From: Candidatus Competibacteraceae bacterium
GTDB taxonomy: Bacteria > Bacteroidota > Bacteroidia > CAIKAF01
Reading direction: 5' to 3'
Assembly (NCBI GenBank): GCA_014879445.1
Contig: JACSSC010000039.1
Location: 1-64,000 of the forward strand
DNA length: 64,000 nt
In this document: piece by piece, positions 1-9,384 of the stretch
How positions within the stretch are numbered: position 1 is the stretch's first letter
How the letters are laid out: the number at the start of each line of letters is the position of its first letter
Notes under the pieces: model-generated
What the model saw: only the letters and a program-made list of their open reading frames with translations
What the model was told of the DNA's origin: nothing
Databases searched by the model: none
Program-made: the position numbers and the translations under genes

Positions 1-2717
1 GTTCCACCGCCTGATGCGGTAAGCGAAGTGCTTTGTCCGTTACAAATTGTAGTAGTTCCAGAGATTGAAACAGTCGGATTTGCATTTACTGTAACTGAAG
101 TTGTAGCAGTTGCTGTACATCCGCTTGCATCAGTTACTGTAACCGTATAGACTCCACCATTCAATAATTGGATATTTGAGATGGAAGGATTTTGAGATGA
201 TGATAGAAAGCCGTTGGGTCCACTCCAGCTATAACTACTTCCTCCACTTGAATTTAGTAATAAAGTTTGTCCCACACATTTAGGGCCATCGTTCCCAGCA
301 GTAGCAGTTGGTGGAGTGCTTGAAACAGTAACAGTAACAGATGCAGTAGCCGTTCCACCACATGCGCTTGTAACGGTAACGGTATAAGTAGTGGTAGTTG
401 CCGGCGAAACAGAGATTGTGCTGCTTGATTCAAAAGTACTCCAATTATATGACACACCACCTGAAGCAGAAAGATTTACACTTGCTCCTGAACAGATTGA
501 AGGGGAAATAGGTGCAATATAAGCACTAACACTATCAGCAGCTGTAAACTGAGTTAGCCAAGCACCATCTGAAGCATTTCCGGTTTGATATGCACCAGAT
601 GTTGCATAACCTGGCCCAGCTCCATTATTCCAGAGACCACCTCCGCTGTTTACTACTCCTGTTGCATAAAAATTACACGTTGAGCTTACTGAAATATCAG
701 TAAGATAGTCATCGCCTGTAGAAGCATAAAATGTTCCGAATATTCTTGTCCCATTCAGATAATTTAATCGTGCAAGAAAGCAATCTCTGTAATCTACTCT
801 GCCCGTTTGTATGGCATTGGGATAGGAGATGTAATTATTTAATTGAACATTGCTACCGGCAGTATTACCTCCAATTATTAATGTGCCTGCGTTGTTAATA
901 TCAATGGCTGTACCCTGATCGTCGCTCCAATTCATTTCTTCATCACCATAATAGGATGCCCAGTTGACAATACCTGTATTAGAGAAGTTTACAACTATAG
1001 CTTCTGAGCCATTATTACTATAGTTTGGTTTAAATGTTCCGGCTGTTCCCAGTCCACTTGAATTGGTAGTTCCAATTACATAGATTCGAGAAACAGCACT
1101 AATAACAGTTGCCGCCAAATCTTCACCTGTTTCATTTCCAGCGCCACCAAAATATCGAGATGTTGTAAGGGTATTTAATAATGTATTGGTTCTGAAAACA
1201 AAAATGTCGGTTCCTCCACTATTAGTAGCAGGCCCTGTTGTTGTTATTAGATTTGTAGATGAAGTTGTACCGCATACCCACACTTCCGTTGAAGCCCCTG
1301 CATTAACCTTAACACTGTTTCCGTAATCATCGCCATTCCCTCCATAGAAAGTACATAGGGATGGCGTGCCGGCAGTATTCATTTTTAGTAATGTTGCATC
1401 ATATGAATTAGATTTGACAGATTGGAAAACAGCGCCCATTGAAACACCAGGTGACGAGTTTGAGTATCCTGAAATATACAAATCTGAACCCGATAAAACG
1501 ATGTCTGTTGCTTTATCGTCACCTGCACCTCCATAATACGTTCCCCACACATGTGACCCACTTGCCACACTATTAAATCGAGCTATAAACATATCGTTTC
1601 CTCCGGCATTGGCGGTTGCATATGCACCTGATGTGGCTAATCCACCTGATCCAATTAATCCGGTAGAGTTGGTATATCCGCATACATAAACGTCGTTTCC
1701 GGTATTCACTACACCTGTAATATAATCATCACCGGTGCCTCCGTAATATGTCCCCCACATACGAGAACCACCTGTTGTAAACATTGCGAGATACCCATCG
1801 ATGCCTCCTGAAATGTTATTAAAAGGTGAAGCCCCTTGTGTTGAAATGATATTACCCGGATTGCTGGATGTGGTGGTTCCAGTTAAACAAACATTTGTTC
1901 CTGAAACGCCAATAGAGGAATGACCTTCATCGCCAACTCCTCCATAGTATGTACTCCAGCTAACCATTGGTGTAGGGTCAATGACTAATGTGTTCATACA
2001 AATACCATCCTCATCTATCCAATTCACGTCGGTTTCTAAAATAAATGAAATTTGTTGAGTCTCATCTAACATAAATTTTACGTCAACCTTCTCTTTTGAT
2101 TCCTGAAGATAGCTTAATGGTATGAACTCATGGAATGATCCTTGATTTACTTCTATGATAATCTTTTCTTCTTGAAGAGATATGGATTTTTCACCTTGAT
2201 AATCCAACACAATATCTTGAATACGACCGCCAGGATGTATGATAAATTGATATTCAAACCAGTTTTTACCATCAACTTCTGTTAGAAAAAACTCAAGATC
2301 AATTTGTGGATAAATGTCTTTATATATTATATTTTCAAAATGCTTAACTCCAGAAACAGCGATATGTGGATAATAATAGTTAATCACATCATTCGCTTCA
2401 CCCGATGCGATTATTGTTGGGTTTGGATTGGCGTTTTGTAATACGATATCCACTCTATGGAATGCGAAATCAATTGCTCCAGTCTTCTCGTATGTATCAT
2501 AACTGAAGCTATTATTTTTAAGTTGCAAATTAAATCCAGGCCTGTTTAGCAAATAACGAACAGAATTATTTATTTCTTGATTTTGGTCAATAATCTGCCC
2601 CCGATTTTCAATGAATCCGTAAAATGGATTATCGCCGCTCCTTTCACTTGTGCTTTGTCCGGTTGCTGATAGGTGCCACCAGAATATTATTAGTAGAAAT
2701 AAAACATGCTTTTTCAT
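1..2717 (-). CDS. SBBP-repeat surface protein, 3' end missing
   Basis: This minus-strand reading frame starts with ATG at 2717 and stays open to the left edge, so about 905 residues are visible and the C-terminus is missing. It begins with a signal peptide (MKKHVLFLLIIFWW, cut near ATGQ). Residues about 30-245 resemble the DUF7948 N-terminal domain of secreted Bacteroidota proteins (motifs ENRGQI and DGKNWFEY). Residues about 250-590 are SBBP-type beta-propeller repeats with recurring WGTYYGG.GDD followed by VYVCGYTNS-like strands. The remainder is Ig/PKD-like repeats (SASGGVSYNW, TYTVTVTSACGG). Proteins of this build usually end in a T9SS sorting domain, which would lie outside the window. 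The role is presumably surface adhesion; the ligand is unknown. Confidence 0.85.
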   Translation of the reverse strand, partial: MKKHVLFLLIIFWWHLSATGQSTSERSGDNPFYGFIENRGQIIDQNQEINNSVRYLLNRPGFNLQLKNNSFSYDTYEKTGAIDFAFHRVDIVLQNANPNPTIIASGEANDVINYYYPHIAVSGVKHFENIIYKDIYPQIDLEFFLTEVDGKNWFEYQFIIHPGGRIQDIVLDYQGEKSISLQEEKIIIEVNQGSFHEFIPLSYLQESKEKVDVKFMLDETQQISFILETDVNWIDEDGICMNTLVIDPTPMVSWSTYYGGVGDEGHSSIGVSGTNVCLTGTTTSSNPGNIISTQGASPFNNISGGIDGYLAMFTTGGSRMWGTYYGGTGDDYITGVVNTGNDVYVCGYTNSTGLIGSGGLATSGAYATANAGGNDMFIARFNSVASGSHVWGTYYGGAGDDKATDIVLSGSDLYISGYSNSSPGVSMGAVFQSVKSNSYDATLLKMNTAGTPSLCTFYGGNGDDYGNSVKVNAGASTEVWVCGTTSSTNLITTTGPATNSGGTDIFVFRTNTLLNTLTTSRYFGGAGNETGEDLAATVISAVSRIYVIGTTNSSGLGTAGTFKPNYSNNGSEAIVVNFSNTGIVNWASYYGDEEMNWSDDQGTAIDINNAGTLIIGGNTAGSNVQLNNYISYPNAIQTGRVDYRDCFLARLNYLNGTRIFGTFYASTGDDYLTDISVSSTCNFYATGVVNSGGGLWNNGAGPGYATSGAYQTGNASDGAWLTQFTAADSVSAYIAPISPSICSGASVNLSASGGVSYNWSTFESSSTISVSPATTTTYTVTVTSACGGTATASVTVTVSSTPPTATAGNDGPKCVGQTLLLNSSGGSSYSWSGPNGFLSSSQNPSISNIQLLNGGVYTVTVTDASGCTATATTSVTVNANPTVSISGTTTICNGQSTSLTASGGG

Positions 2718-2907
2718 ATGATTGTGTTTATTATATTCGATTTTATTTGTAATGGAAAGATACATGATGTTGCTTGTGTATTGTGTTGTTGATTTAGTTA
2801 ATGGCCGAACCTGTTTATTCTTTGTGCATTTTATTGATTTAGCGGTTTTTTTTCTGAGTAAGCGGTTGCGGCTTTGATTTTATGGTCTTTTTATTGATTA
2901 TATGGTC

Positions 2908-5634
2908 TTATCTAATTAGATTCAGCATGCCTGTTTGTTGAAATTCATTCCCGTTTTTTAATACAGCGTTTATCTTGTACACATATACATCCATCTTTGC
3001 TTCTTCATCATGATAGGATCCATTCCAGCCCTTATCTATGCTTTTGCTATGAAAGATTTCCTCTCCCCATCTGTTGAAAATACGTAAATCGTATTCTTTA
3101 ATACCATTTGAATATGCTGTAAAAATGTCGTTTATCCCATCGTTGTTGGGTGTGAATGCGTTAGGAATATAAATGTTAGTTATTATATCAATGATAACCC
3201 ATCCGCTAATCTGACAACCGTTTGCATCTGTTGCTATTACATACAATCCAGTAGAATCGGAAGGATATATCACTTGTTGCTGACATGAAGTGCAGTTTAT
3301 TATTTCGTTTTCTGTCCATTCATATTGATAAGAATACACACCGCCATTTGCCATTGCCCAAAGATTTACAGCTTCGCCCGGATAAATGAGATGATATGTA
3401 TCTAATTGAAGGGTCAATGCTTCGGGTTGAATAATTTCAAATGAACTAGTCGCTGTGCAACCATTTAAATCTTGTACCGTTACTTCATAAATGCCTGCTT
3501 GTATGTGCTGATTTTCTGCACTTGATGGCCCGTTCAACCATTCATAATTGTATGGGGCTATACCTCCATTTGCTGTTACTATTATGCTGCCAGTGTATTC
3601 ACCATAACATTTTACATTGTTAATTTCTCCTATGAGTGTCAATGGTGTTGGCTCGTTTATATCAAATGTTGCTGTTGAAATGCAACCTTGTGAAGTGGTA
3701 ACAGTAACGGTATATAAGCCGGCAGAAATATTCTGTAAAATGGTAGTTGAATCACCAGTACTCCACACTAAAGAGTAATCATCGGTTGTGTTTATTGATA
3801 AGTTTATGCTGCCATTATATTCTCCATTACATAATGGAGAAATAGTTATCCCATTAATTGAAGCAGAAATGGGGGCTTCGTATATTTCTGATGAATAACT
3901 ACTGTCTATGCACCCATTCCCATCAGTTACAGTTAATGAATAAATACCGGGATTTAGATGATTGAGGATAGAACTTTGCAGTGAGTTGCTCCAAAGATAA
4001 TGATATGGAGAAGTTCCTCCTATTACTGAAACTTGAATCTGCCCAGATTGAATTTCATTGCAATTTGGTTGAACTGTTACGCCTGTAATTTGCATTTTAC
4101 TGGGTTCATTAATTTGATAACTTATTATTTCTGAACATCCATTTGCATCTATAATTGTAGCTTCATAAATGCCTGATATCAAATTATATCTTTCTTGATT
4201 GCTGTTGCCATCATCCCACAAAACCTGATAGTTTGGCGTGCCTCCAGTTATGGTAAGTGAAACATATCCTGTATTTGCTCCAAAACATTCAACATGGCGT
4301 AATGAATCCTGAATGGACAAAATGGTAGGCTCAATGATTTCGTATTGTTTTATTATTTGACATCCTGATTCATCTGTAACCGTTACAGTGTACATTCCTG
4401 CAGAAAGCGACGATATAAATTCTGATGAAGATGAATTGCTCCAAATTATATTATATTGATTTGAACCGGATATATTAATATTTATACTTCCATCATCAGC
4501 ACCATGGCAGCTTATTGGTGTTATCACACTATCTATATTCATTGTTGATGATGGGCTTGATATTTGGGCTGAGTATAATTGATGCAAACATCCGTTAGCA
4601 TCTTCAACGGTAAGTTCATATGTGCCATCTGATAGTTGAGCTATGTCTTCTGTTGTACTTCCGTTACTCCACAAGAAGCTGTATGATGGTGTGCCACCTG
4701 TAATGGTAATATCAATTGAGGCATTGTTGGGTTGAGCGCACGAAGTTGAAACATTTGCAATGACATGAATTGAGTCCGGTTCTGTAATTTGAATGGTTTG
4801 TGTTAATGTGCACATATTTATGGCCTGAAATGATATATCGTCAATGGCAAAATCATTGCCTCCTCCTATTGTATTTTGATTGACAATACATATCTCAGCG
4901 GTAGTTTGTACTCCTGAATTCCATGTGCTAGAAAAATTTTGCCACTGACATCCTCCAGAGCTAACATGAAATGGTAGATCTAATAGGTTGTTATTGATTG
5001 AGAATTGAAGTATTGGAGGATTATACCCAAGTACCGGTGTTACCCATGATGAAAACTGATAATCAGTATTGGGGCTAACTGTAATGGTTTGACACCATAT
5101 ACTTACATTAGCTGTTGTAGCTCCATTGAGAAGCATCATATGTCCGTTGGGGCCTCCTGTTGTATGATCATAGCAAGGGTACCAATCGTTCAACATCGAA
5201 TTGCCATTATTGGCAATATAATACATGCCTTCATTCAGTGGTGGTACATCATCATAGCCGTACTGACTATTGAATCCGGTATTACCTTGCTCAAAATTTC
5301 CATTCACAACAAGTTCAATCCCTGATGTTGTGGTACTACCGACATCTGTTACAGTAATCGTGTATGTACCTGCCGATAGATTGTTGATTGATGAGCTGAT
5401 TTCATTGCCCGGACTCCATTCATATTCATATGGCCCGGTTCCACTTAGAATGGAAACAGCAGCATTGCCATCCTGACTTCCATAGCACGAAATGTGATTC
5501 AAATCTATTTGAATGGATAGATCCTGACAATTGTTTTGTGCAATCGTTGATGATGTTGTCAGGATGCACATTACGCAAAGCAATTGAAAATATATGCACT
5601 TGCTATTTCTTTGTGTTATTTTATTTGTATTCAT
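2908..5634 (-). CDS. SprB-repeat T9SS type B adhesin-like protein
   Basis: A secreted protein of 908 residues. I start it at the ATG at 5634 because this puts a signal peptide first (MNTNKITQ through TIAQ); a longer frame from 5661 has none. One SprB-like repeat (about 36-100) is followed by a carbohydrate-binding-like or adhesin domain (about 108-272, ending FAIDDISF). About seven SprB repeats of some 75 residues follow, each with a Cys, a WSNG-like motif and AGTYTVTVTD..GC. The last 89 residues carry a classic type B T9SS sorting domain (NAFTPNNDGIND, IFNRWGEEIF). SprB-family proteins are mobile or anchored surface adhesins. A shorter paralogue lies immediately upstream at 5741-7090. No T9SS machinery gene is in the window. 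Confidence 0.9.
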   Translation of the reverse strand: MNTNKITQRNSKCIYFQLLCVMCILTTSSTIAQNNCQDLSIQIDLNHISCYGSQDGNAAVSILSGTGPYEYEWSPGNEISSSINNLSAGTYTITVTDVGSTTTSGIELVVNGNFEQGNTGFNSQYGYDDVPPLNEGMYYIANNGNSMLNDWYPCYDHTTGGPNGHMMLLNGATTANVSIWCQTITVSPNTDYQFSSWVTPVLGYNPPILQFSINNNLLDLPFHVSSGGCQWQNFSSTWNSGVQTTAEICIVNQNTIGGGNDFAIDDISFQAINMCTLTQTIQITEPDSIHVIANVSTSCAQPNNASIDITITGGTPSYSFLWSNGSTTEDIAQLSDGTYELTVEDANGCLHQLYSAQISSPSSTMNIDSVITPISCHGADDGSININISGSNQYNIIWSNSSSSEFISSLSAGMYTVTVTDESGCQIIKQYEIIEPTILSIQDSLRHVECFGANTGYVSLTITGGTPNYQVLWDDGNSNQERYNLISGIYEATIIDANGCSEIISYQINEPSKMQITGVTVQPNCNEIQSGQIQVSVIGGTSPYHYLWSNSLQSSILNHLNPGIYSLTVTDGNGCIDSSYSSEIYEAPISASINGITISPLCNGEYNGSINLSINTTDDYSLVWSTGDSTTILQNISAGLYTVTVTTSQGCISTATFDINEPTPLTLIGEINNVKCYGEYTGSIIVTANGGIAPYNYEWLNGPSSAENQHIQAGIYEVTVQDLNGCTATSSFEIIQPEALTLQLDTYHLIYPGEAVNLWAMANGGVYSYQYEWTENEIINCTSCQQQVIYPSDSTGLYVIATDANGCQISGWVIIDIITNIYIPNAFTPNNDGINDIFTAYSNGIKEYDLRIFNRWGEEIFHSKSIDKGWNGSYHDEEAKMDVYVYKINAVLKNGNEFQQTGMLNLIR
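3190..4788 (-). repeat. Tandem SprB-repeat coding array
   Basis: About seven consecutive repeat units of roughly 75 codons each inside the SprB-type gene. Each unit has the pattern hydrophobic strand, Cys-x-Gly, DGSI.I.I.GG, Y.WS.G, L.AGTYTVTVTDANGC. The units are diverged in DNA sequence (not a recent exact tandem duplication); the last one has lost the first Cys. Confidence 0.8.
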
Positions 5635-5740
5635 AGTGAATGTTTCTTTATATAGATTCATATTCCTTTTTTGTAGTATTAGATGTTGAGTTTATGATAT
5701 TGCTTATTTATTATTTTTATTGCTTTACTGATTGAATGGC

Positions 5741-7090
5741 TTAGTCGAATATGTTTAAAGTTCCTTTTTGCATTTTTTCTTCTTCAATTTCTAATATGAA
5801 AAAATATGTTCCCGGCGTTAATTTTTCACCCGTTTTTGTATGCCCGTTGAAACAGTGATTGCATGCAAGATCTGGTATATTTTTATTGTTATAGTATTCA
5901 AATACAGATACGCCCCATCGGTTATATATACTTAGATTGAAATCAACACAACTGCTCAATTCAGGGAATACTTCATTCAGATTAATTTGATCATTGCCTA
6001 GTAAACTTGAATACGAAATCACATTAGGAAAATTATTTTGCGTCATTAATGTTGAATCGCCTGTGATATGAATAATCGAATCAATACTACAATAATTGGC
6101 ATCTGTAATCATTATATGATAACTGCCGGGCTTAACATTATTGATTGGTAATATTCCTTCATTATTATTAATGAATATTGAATATGGGGCCAGACCACCC
6201 GATATTTCAATTGATAAACTAGCTCCTCCGTATGGAACACAGGCAGGATATTGTAATGAATAATCAATTGCGAGTTGATTTGTATCGGATATGCTGAAAT
6301 GGACAGTATCGATACAATAGATTATTTCTTTAAATGAGATATCATCAATTGCAAAGTCATTCCCCCCACTTTGAATGTTTTGATTTACAATACATATCTC
6401 TGCTGAAGTGTTTATGCCCGAATACCAACTTGATTGAAATGATGTCCATTGGCATAAGATAGACGATGCTTGTAATGGTACATCCAATAATTCATTATTG
6501 ATTGAGAACTGCAGTAAAGGTGGATTATTGGGATATACTGTCGTTGCCCAAGCAGAAAATTGATAGTATGTTTGCGCATGCACAGATATTTGCTGACACC
6601 ATAACTTAACATTTGCTACAGTTGCTCCATTTACCAACATTAAACTTCCTAAACTTGACCCTGTTGTATGGTCGAAACATGCCGACCAATCATTCAATAA
6701 GCAGTTTCCATTTGAACATATATAATACATACCTTCATTCAATGGAGGTGTACTATCTATCTGATATTCGCTATAAAAATTATATAATTCATTGCTGAAA
6801 TTGCCGTCAGAAACCAATTCAGGGCCGTACCCAATGGGAGCATTCACATTGCTTACAATTACGCTATAATTGCCAGATTCATGAATGTTTATATTGCTTA
6901 TTCCTGTATCTCCAGTACTCCATTGGTATTGATATTGACCTGTTGAAGGCATAACCTGTGCACTGACATTATATTGTTTACAGTCCTTAACGATGCTTAT
7001 TGATACTTGTAATGAGTCGCAATTTGTCAGCTGTGCAAAGGCGACTTCGTGAAGAAGGTAAATTCCAATTAAGCTTATTATTGTTTTCAT
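5741..7090 (-). CDS. Shorter SprB-like secreted paralogue with degenerate type B sorting domain
   Basis: A secreted protein of 449 residues with a clear signal peptide (MKTIISLIGIYLLHEVAFAQ). It has one SprB-like repeat (about 25-82), then a domain at about 92-254 that closely matches the domain of the downstream gene (shared motifs NEGMYYI, NDW..C.DHTTG, LQFSINN.LLD, AEICIVNQN, GGNDFAIDDISF). One further short SprB-like unit and a C-terminal region of about 95 residues follow. The C-terminal part keeps IYNRWGVSVFE and PGTYFFILE of type B T9SS domains but lacks the usual PN.DG.ND loop. It sits 106 bases before the larger gene in the same direction, so the pair looks like an old tandem duplication. 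Confidence 0.85.
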   Translation of the reverse strand: MKTIISLIGIYLLHEVAFAQLTNCDSLQVSISIVKDCKQYNVSAQVMPSTGQYQYQWSTGDTGISNINIHESGNYSVIVSNVNAPIGYGPELVSDGNFSNELYNFYSEYQIDSTPPLNEGMYYICSNGNCLLNDWSACFDHTTGSSLGSLMLVNGATVANVKLWCQQISVHAQTYYQFSAWATTVYPNNPPLLQFSINNELLDVPLQASSILCQWTSFQSSWYSGINTSAEICIVNQNIQSGGNDFAIDDISFKEIIYCIDTVHFSISDTNQLAIDYSLQYPACVPYGGASLSIEISGGLAPYSIFINNNEGILPINNVKPGSYHIMITDANYCSIDSIIHITGDSTLMTQNNFPNVISYSSLLGNDQINLNEVFPELSSCVDFNLSIYNRWGVSVFEYYNNKNIPDLACNHCFNGHTKTGEKLTPGTYFFILEIEEEKMQKGTLNIFD

Positions 7091-7208
7091 ATGTGGTTGT
7101 TTTATAATATCTAATTTGATGCATTACCTCCATTTTCGTTTACCAAAATGATGCTATTGCCCCTGTAAGTTATCCTGTGGTTTGTGTTTTGATTATTCGG
7201 TATAGCTA

Positions 7209-7239
7209 TTTGCTGTTTTTATTATGTAATATATCTTTG
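7209..7239 (+). promoter_or_regulatory. Bacteroidetes-type promoter of ppa
   Basis: TTTG at 7209-7212 and TATCTTTG at 7232-7239 are separated by 19 bases, a good match to the Bacteroidetes -33/-7 consensus (TTTG, N19-20, TAnnTTTG). The ppa start codon lies 22 bases downstream. Confidence 0.75.
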
Positions 7240-7261
7240 CTTACATTTTAATTCAATTTGT

Positions 7262-7801
7262 ATGATTCATCCTTGGCATGATATTTCAAATGCTGATATG
7301 CCTTTAGGTCATGTTACCTGCTTGATAGAAATCCCGAAAGGGAGTAAGGTTAAATATGAATTGTGTAAACAAACCGGATTATTGAAACTGGATCGAGTAC
7401 TATACTCTGCTGTTCATTATCCCGTAAATTACGGCATGATACCTCAAACGCTGGATGGCGATGGTGACCCACTCGACATTCTTGTAATTTGTCAAGAGCG
7501 TATTGAACCCTATTCCTTAGTGCAGGCAAAGATTATTGGTGTAATGAATATGATTGATGGTGGCCAAACCGATCGCAAGATGATTGCAGTTGCAAGTAAT
7601 GATATTGCCGTGAATTATTTGGATTCCATTTCTCAACTGCCACCTCACACGACTGTTGAAATCAAAAAATTCTTTGAGGATTATAAAGTGCTTGAAAATA
7701 AAACCGTTGAAGTTGACTATTTTCATGATTATGCGGATGCTATTGATGTTTTGAATCATTGTCACCAAAACTATTTATCAGCTTTTCCTATTAAACACTA
7801 G
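7262..7801 (+). CDS. ppa: Inorganic pyrophosphatase
   Basis: A family I soluble inorganic pyrophosphatase of 179 residues, a normal length. It hydrolyses the pyrophosphate released by polymerisation and activation reactions, in the cytoplasm. The signature DGDGDPLD at residues 65-72 provides the Mg-binding aspartates. The flanking YPVNYGMIP (53-61) and the earlier EIPKGSKVKYE strand (23-33) are also typical. A well-formed Bacteroidetes promoter precedes the ATG, and the next gene has its own promoter, so it is probably monocistronic. It is divergent from the secreted proteins to the left. Confidence 0.95.
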   Translation: MIHPWHDISNADMPLGHVTCLIEIPKGSKVKYELCKQTGLLKLDRVLYSAVHYPVNYGMIPQTLDGDGDPLDILVICQERIEPYSLVQAKIIGVMNMIDGGQTDRKMIAVASNDIAVNYLDSISQLPPHTTVEIKKFFEDYKVLENKTVEVDYFHDYADAIDVLNHCHQNYLSAFPIKH

Positions 7802-7839
7802 CCAACTAATGTTTAATAATCATTTTTTTTGCAAGGTTC

Positions 7840-7870
7840 TTTGTGAAGTACTTTGTTTGTATTAATTTTG
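7840..7870 (+). promoter_or_regulatory. Bacteroidetes-type promoter of the NarL-family regulator
   Basis: TTTG at 7840-7843 and TAATTTTG at 7863-7870, spacing 19 bases. Transcription would begin near 7875, which rules out the longest reading-frame start at 7853 and makes the ATG at 7877 leaderless. It favours the ATG at 7916 or 7922 as the real start. Confidence 0.7.
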
Positions 7871-7915
7871 TTCTTCATGAGTACAACCCACGTTAAGTCA
7901 TTATCGGAATTAGAG

Positions 7916-8584
7916 ATGCGGATGGGGCGCAAAATCCGCCTCGGTATTGTTGAAGACCACGAAATGTTTCGTGAAGGTATGCAATTGCTGTTGTCGTCCA
8001 TTTCAAGTATTGAAATGATAGGCAGTTTCTCAACAAGCGATGATTTGAAAAAGTACCTGATTCATAACCAGCCGGATTTGTTGTTGATGGATATCAAGCT
8101 TAATGAAGAGTCGGGTATTGACCTTACTGAATTCGTTACCAAGCAATACCCCGAAGTAAAAGTAATAGCACTCTCTATGTATGACACACCTAACATTATT
8201 TTAAAAATGATTTCGTCAGGTGCTTCAGGATATTTGCTTAAAAATGTTTCAAAAGATGAGCTGAAGGAGGCCATTACCAAGGTTATGCAAGGGCAAGAAT
8301 ATTACTGCAGCGAAGCGGCTATGCAGGTTATGCAGAAAGTGGCTCATACCGATCGCAATGTTTCAGTGCCCGGTCTGGATCTTAAAGGGTTTACATTACG
8401 TGAATTGCAGGTAATAAAACTGGTTTGTGACGGAAAAACCAATAAAGAAATTTCAGATAATCTCAATATCAGCACCCGAACTGTAGAAACCCACCGATTA
8501 CGTATTATGAAAAAAATGGGTGTTAATTCATCCACTGAGCTTGTGAAATATGCGATTAGACACGAACTCTATAACATGAGCTAG
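7916..8584 (+). CDS. NarL/LuxR-family response regulator (orphan)
   Basis: A two-component response regulator of about 222 residues. The N-terminal receiver domain has the acidic pair in IVEDH (13-14) and the phospho-acceptor Asp at about 59 (LLLMDIK), with the Lys in YLLKN. The C-terminal LuxR/GerE helix-turn-helix domain contains FTLRELQVIKL, KTNKEIS and STRTVETHRLRIMKK. The start at 7916 is chosen because the promoter at 7840-7870 leaves no leader for earlier ATGs and because family members begin a few residues before the first strand; 7922 is nearly as good. No histidine kinase is adjacent, so its partner and target genes are unknown. Confidence 0.9.
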   Translation: MRMGRKIRLGIVEDHEMFREGMQLLLSSISSIEMIGSFSTSDDLKKYLIHNQPDLLLMDIKLNEESGIDLTEFVTKQYPEVKVIALSMYDTPNIILKMISSGASGYLLKNVSKDELKEAITKVMQGQEYYCSEAAMQVMQKVAHTDRNVSVPGLDLKGFTLRELQVIKLVCDGKTNKEISDNLNISTRTVETHRLRIMKKMGVNSSTELVKYAIRHELYNMS

Positions 8585-8623
8585 CCAAATACTGCCCCTT
8601 ATTGCAATTTTTTTTTTCATTTT

Positions 8624-8653
8624 TTTGGCTAAACAGAATAAATAGTATATTTG
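8624..8653 (+). promoter_or_regulatory. Promoter of tRNA-Lys
   Basis: TTTG at 8624-8627 and TATATTTG at 8646-8653 (spacing 18) lie 18 bases upstream of the tRNA. Both match the Bacteroidetes consensus. Confidence 0.7.
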
Positions 8654-8671
8654 CACTCCCTAAACGGGAAT

Positions 8672-8744
8672 GATTCCGTAGCTCAGTTGGTAGAGCACAA
8701 CACTTTTAATGTTGGGGTCCTGGGTTCGAGCCCCAGCGGGATCA
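8672..8744 (+). tRNA. tRNA-Lys (anticodon TTT)
   Basis: The 73 bases fold as a full cloverleaf. The acceptor stem is GATTCCG/CGGGATC (one G-T pair), the D stem GCTC/GAGC, the anticodon stem CAACA/TGTTG with loop CTTTTAA, the variable loop 5 bases, and the T stem CTGGG/CCCAG with loop TTCGAGC. The anticodon is TTT, for Lys, and the discriminator base is A. The CCA end is not encoded. A promoter precedes it and a strong terminator follows. Confidence 0.96.
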
Positions 8745-8766
8745 CGAATTTTTAAGTTTATACTAT

Positions 8767-8792
8767 AGCCCCCTTGAAAATGGGGGCTTTTT
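8767..8792 (+). terminator. Intrinsic terminator after tRNA-Lys
   Basis: A 7-bp stem, AGCCCCC at 8767-8773 and GGGGGCT at 8782-8788, with an 8-base loop is followed directly by a T run. Confidence 0.85.
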
Positions 8793-8843
8793 CTTTCCTT
8801 TATCTTATATTTTTTTTCTGTACATTGGTCTAAAATCAATCAG

Positions 8844-9326
8844 ATGAAAAGAGTAATTATTTTACTGTTTACCGTTGCTGTTTTTTTGTTTTCGTGTAAT
8901 AGTCCCTCTGATGCTTTATTTCGATATACGCTCGGATCCGGAAATACTTTTCGAGAAACAAATCAGGTGAATTTCTATTATAATGCTACTGACTCTTCAG
9001 CTAATTTGATAGCTGTTTTTGCTAATACTGATACTTTTCATTTAATGTGGGTAACTCCCTTTATCAGCACAAAATCAAATTATCTTTTTGGTGATGTATA
9101 TGGCCTTGATTCGGATATCATGGTAGTGAAAATCGAAGATACTCAGTCAACTTCACCCTATATTGGATTGGATATGTTTAAGTCAGGTTCGCTTACTGTT
9201 ACTCACTTTGATGAAGCTCATATTTCCGGCCAGTTTGATTTTAATGCCAATACTGTAAATCCTATTACACTAAGTACTGCTATTCTAAACTTTAATGGCT
9301 CTTTTGATGGGATTGATGTGCAGTAA
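8844..9326 (+). CDS. Small putative lipoprotein, unknown function
   Basis: A protein of 160 residues beginning with a lipoprotein signal (MKRVIILLFTVAVFLFSC, lipidation Cys at 18). The mature part is rich in Ser, Thr, Asn and beta-strand-like segments such as TLGSGNTFRETNQVNFYYN and alternating hydrophobic strands. I do not recognise the family. It lies between tRNA-Lys and the FGE-like gene, whose start is only about 58 bases downstream in the same direction, so the two may be co-transcribed. An outer-membrane or periplasmic location is inferred from the lipobox only. Confidence 0.75.
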   Translation: MKRVIILLFTVAVFLFSCNSPSDALFRYTLGSGNTFRETNQVNFYYNATDSSANLIAVFANTDTFHLMWVTPFISTKSNYLFGDVYGLDSDIMVVKIEDTQSTSPYIGLDMFKSGSLTVTHFDEAHISGQFDFNANTVNPITLSTAILNFNGSFDGIDVQ

Positions 9327-9384
9327 ATTTTTTAATTTAGCATACGATACAGTTAGCTTTACCGTTTCATTTACCAAACTAGCA

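Noticed and set aside
3190-4788. Regularly repeated DNA resembling a CRISPR or satellite array
   Set aside because: Units are about 225 bases, diverged in DNA and in frame; they encode SprB repeats.
5089-5636. Plus-strand open frames of 60-80 codons inside the SprB gene
   Set aside because: They run antisense to a long well-supported gene, have no promoter or family match.
7853-7915. Longer N-terminus for the response regulator
   Set aside because: The -33/-7 promoter at 7840-7870 lies across that start, and family members start near residue IRLGIVEDH.
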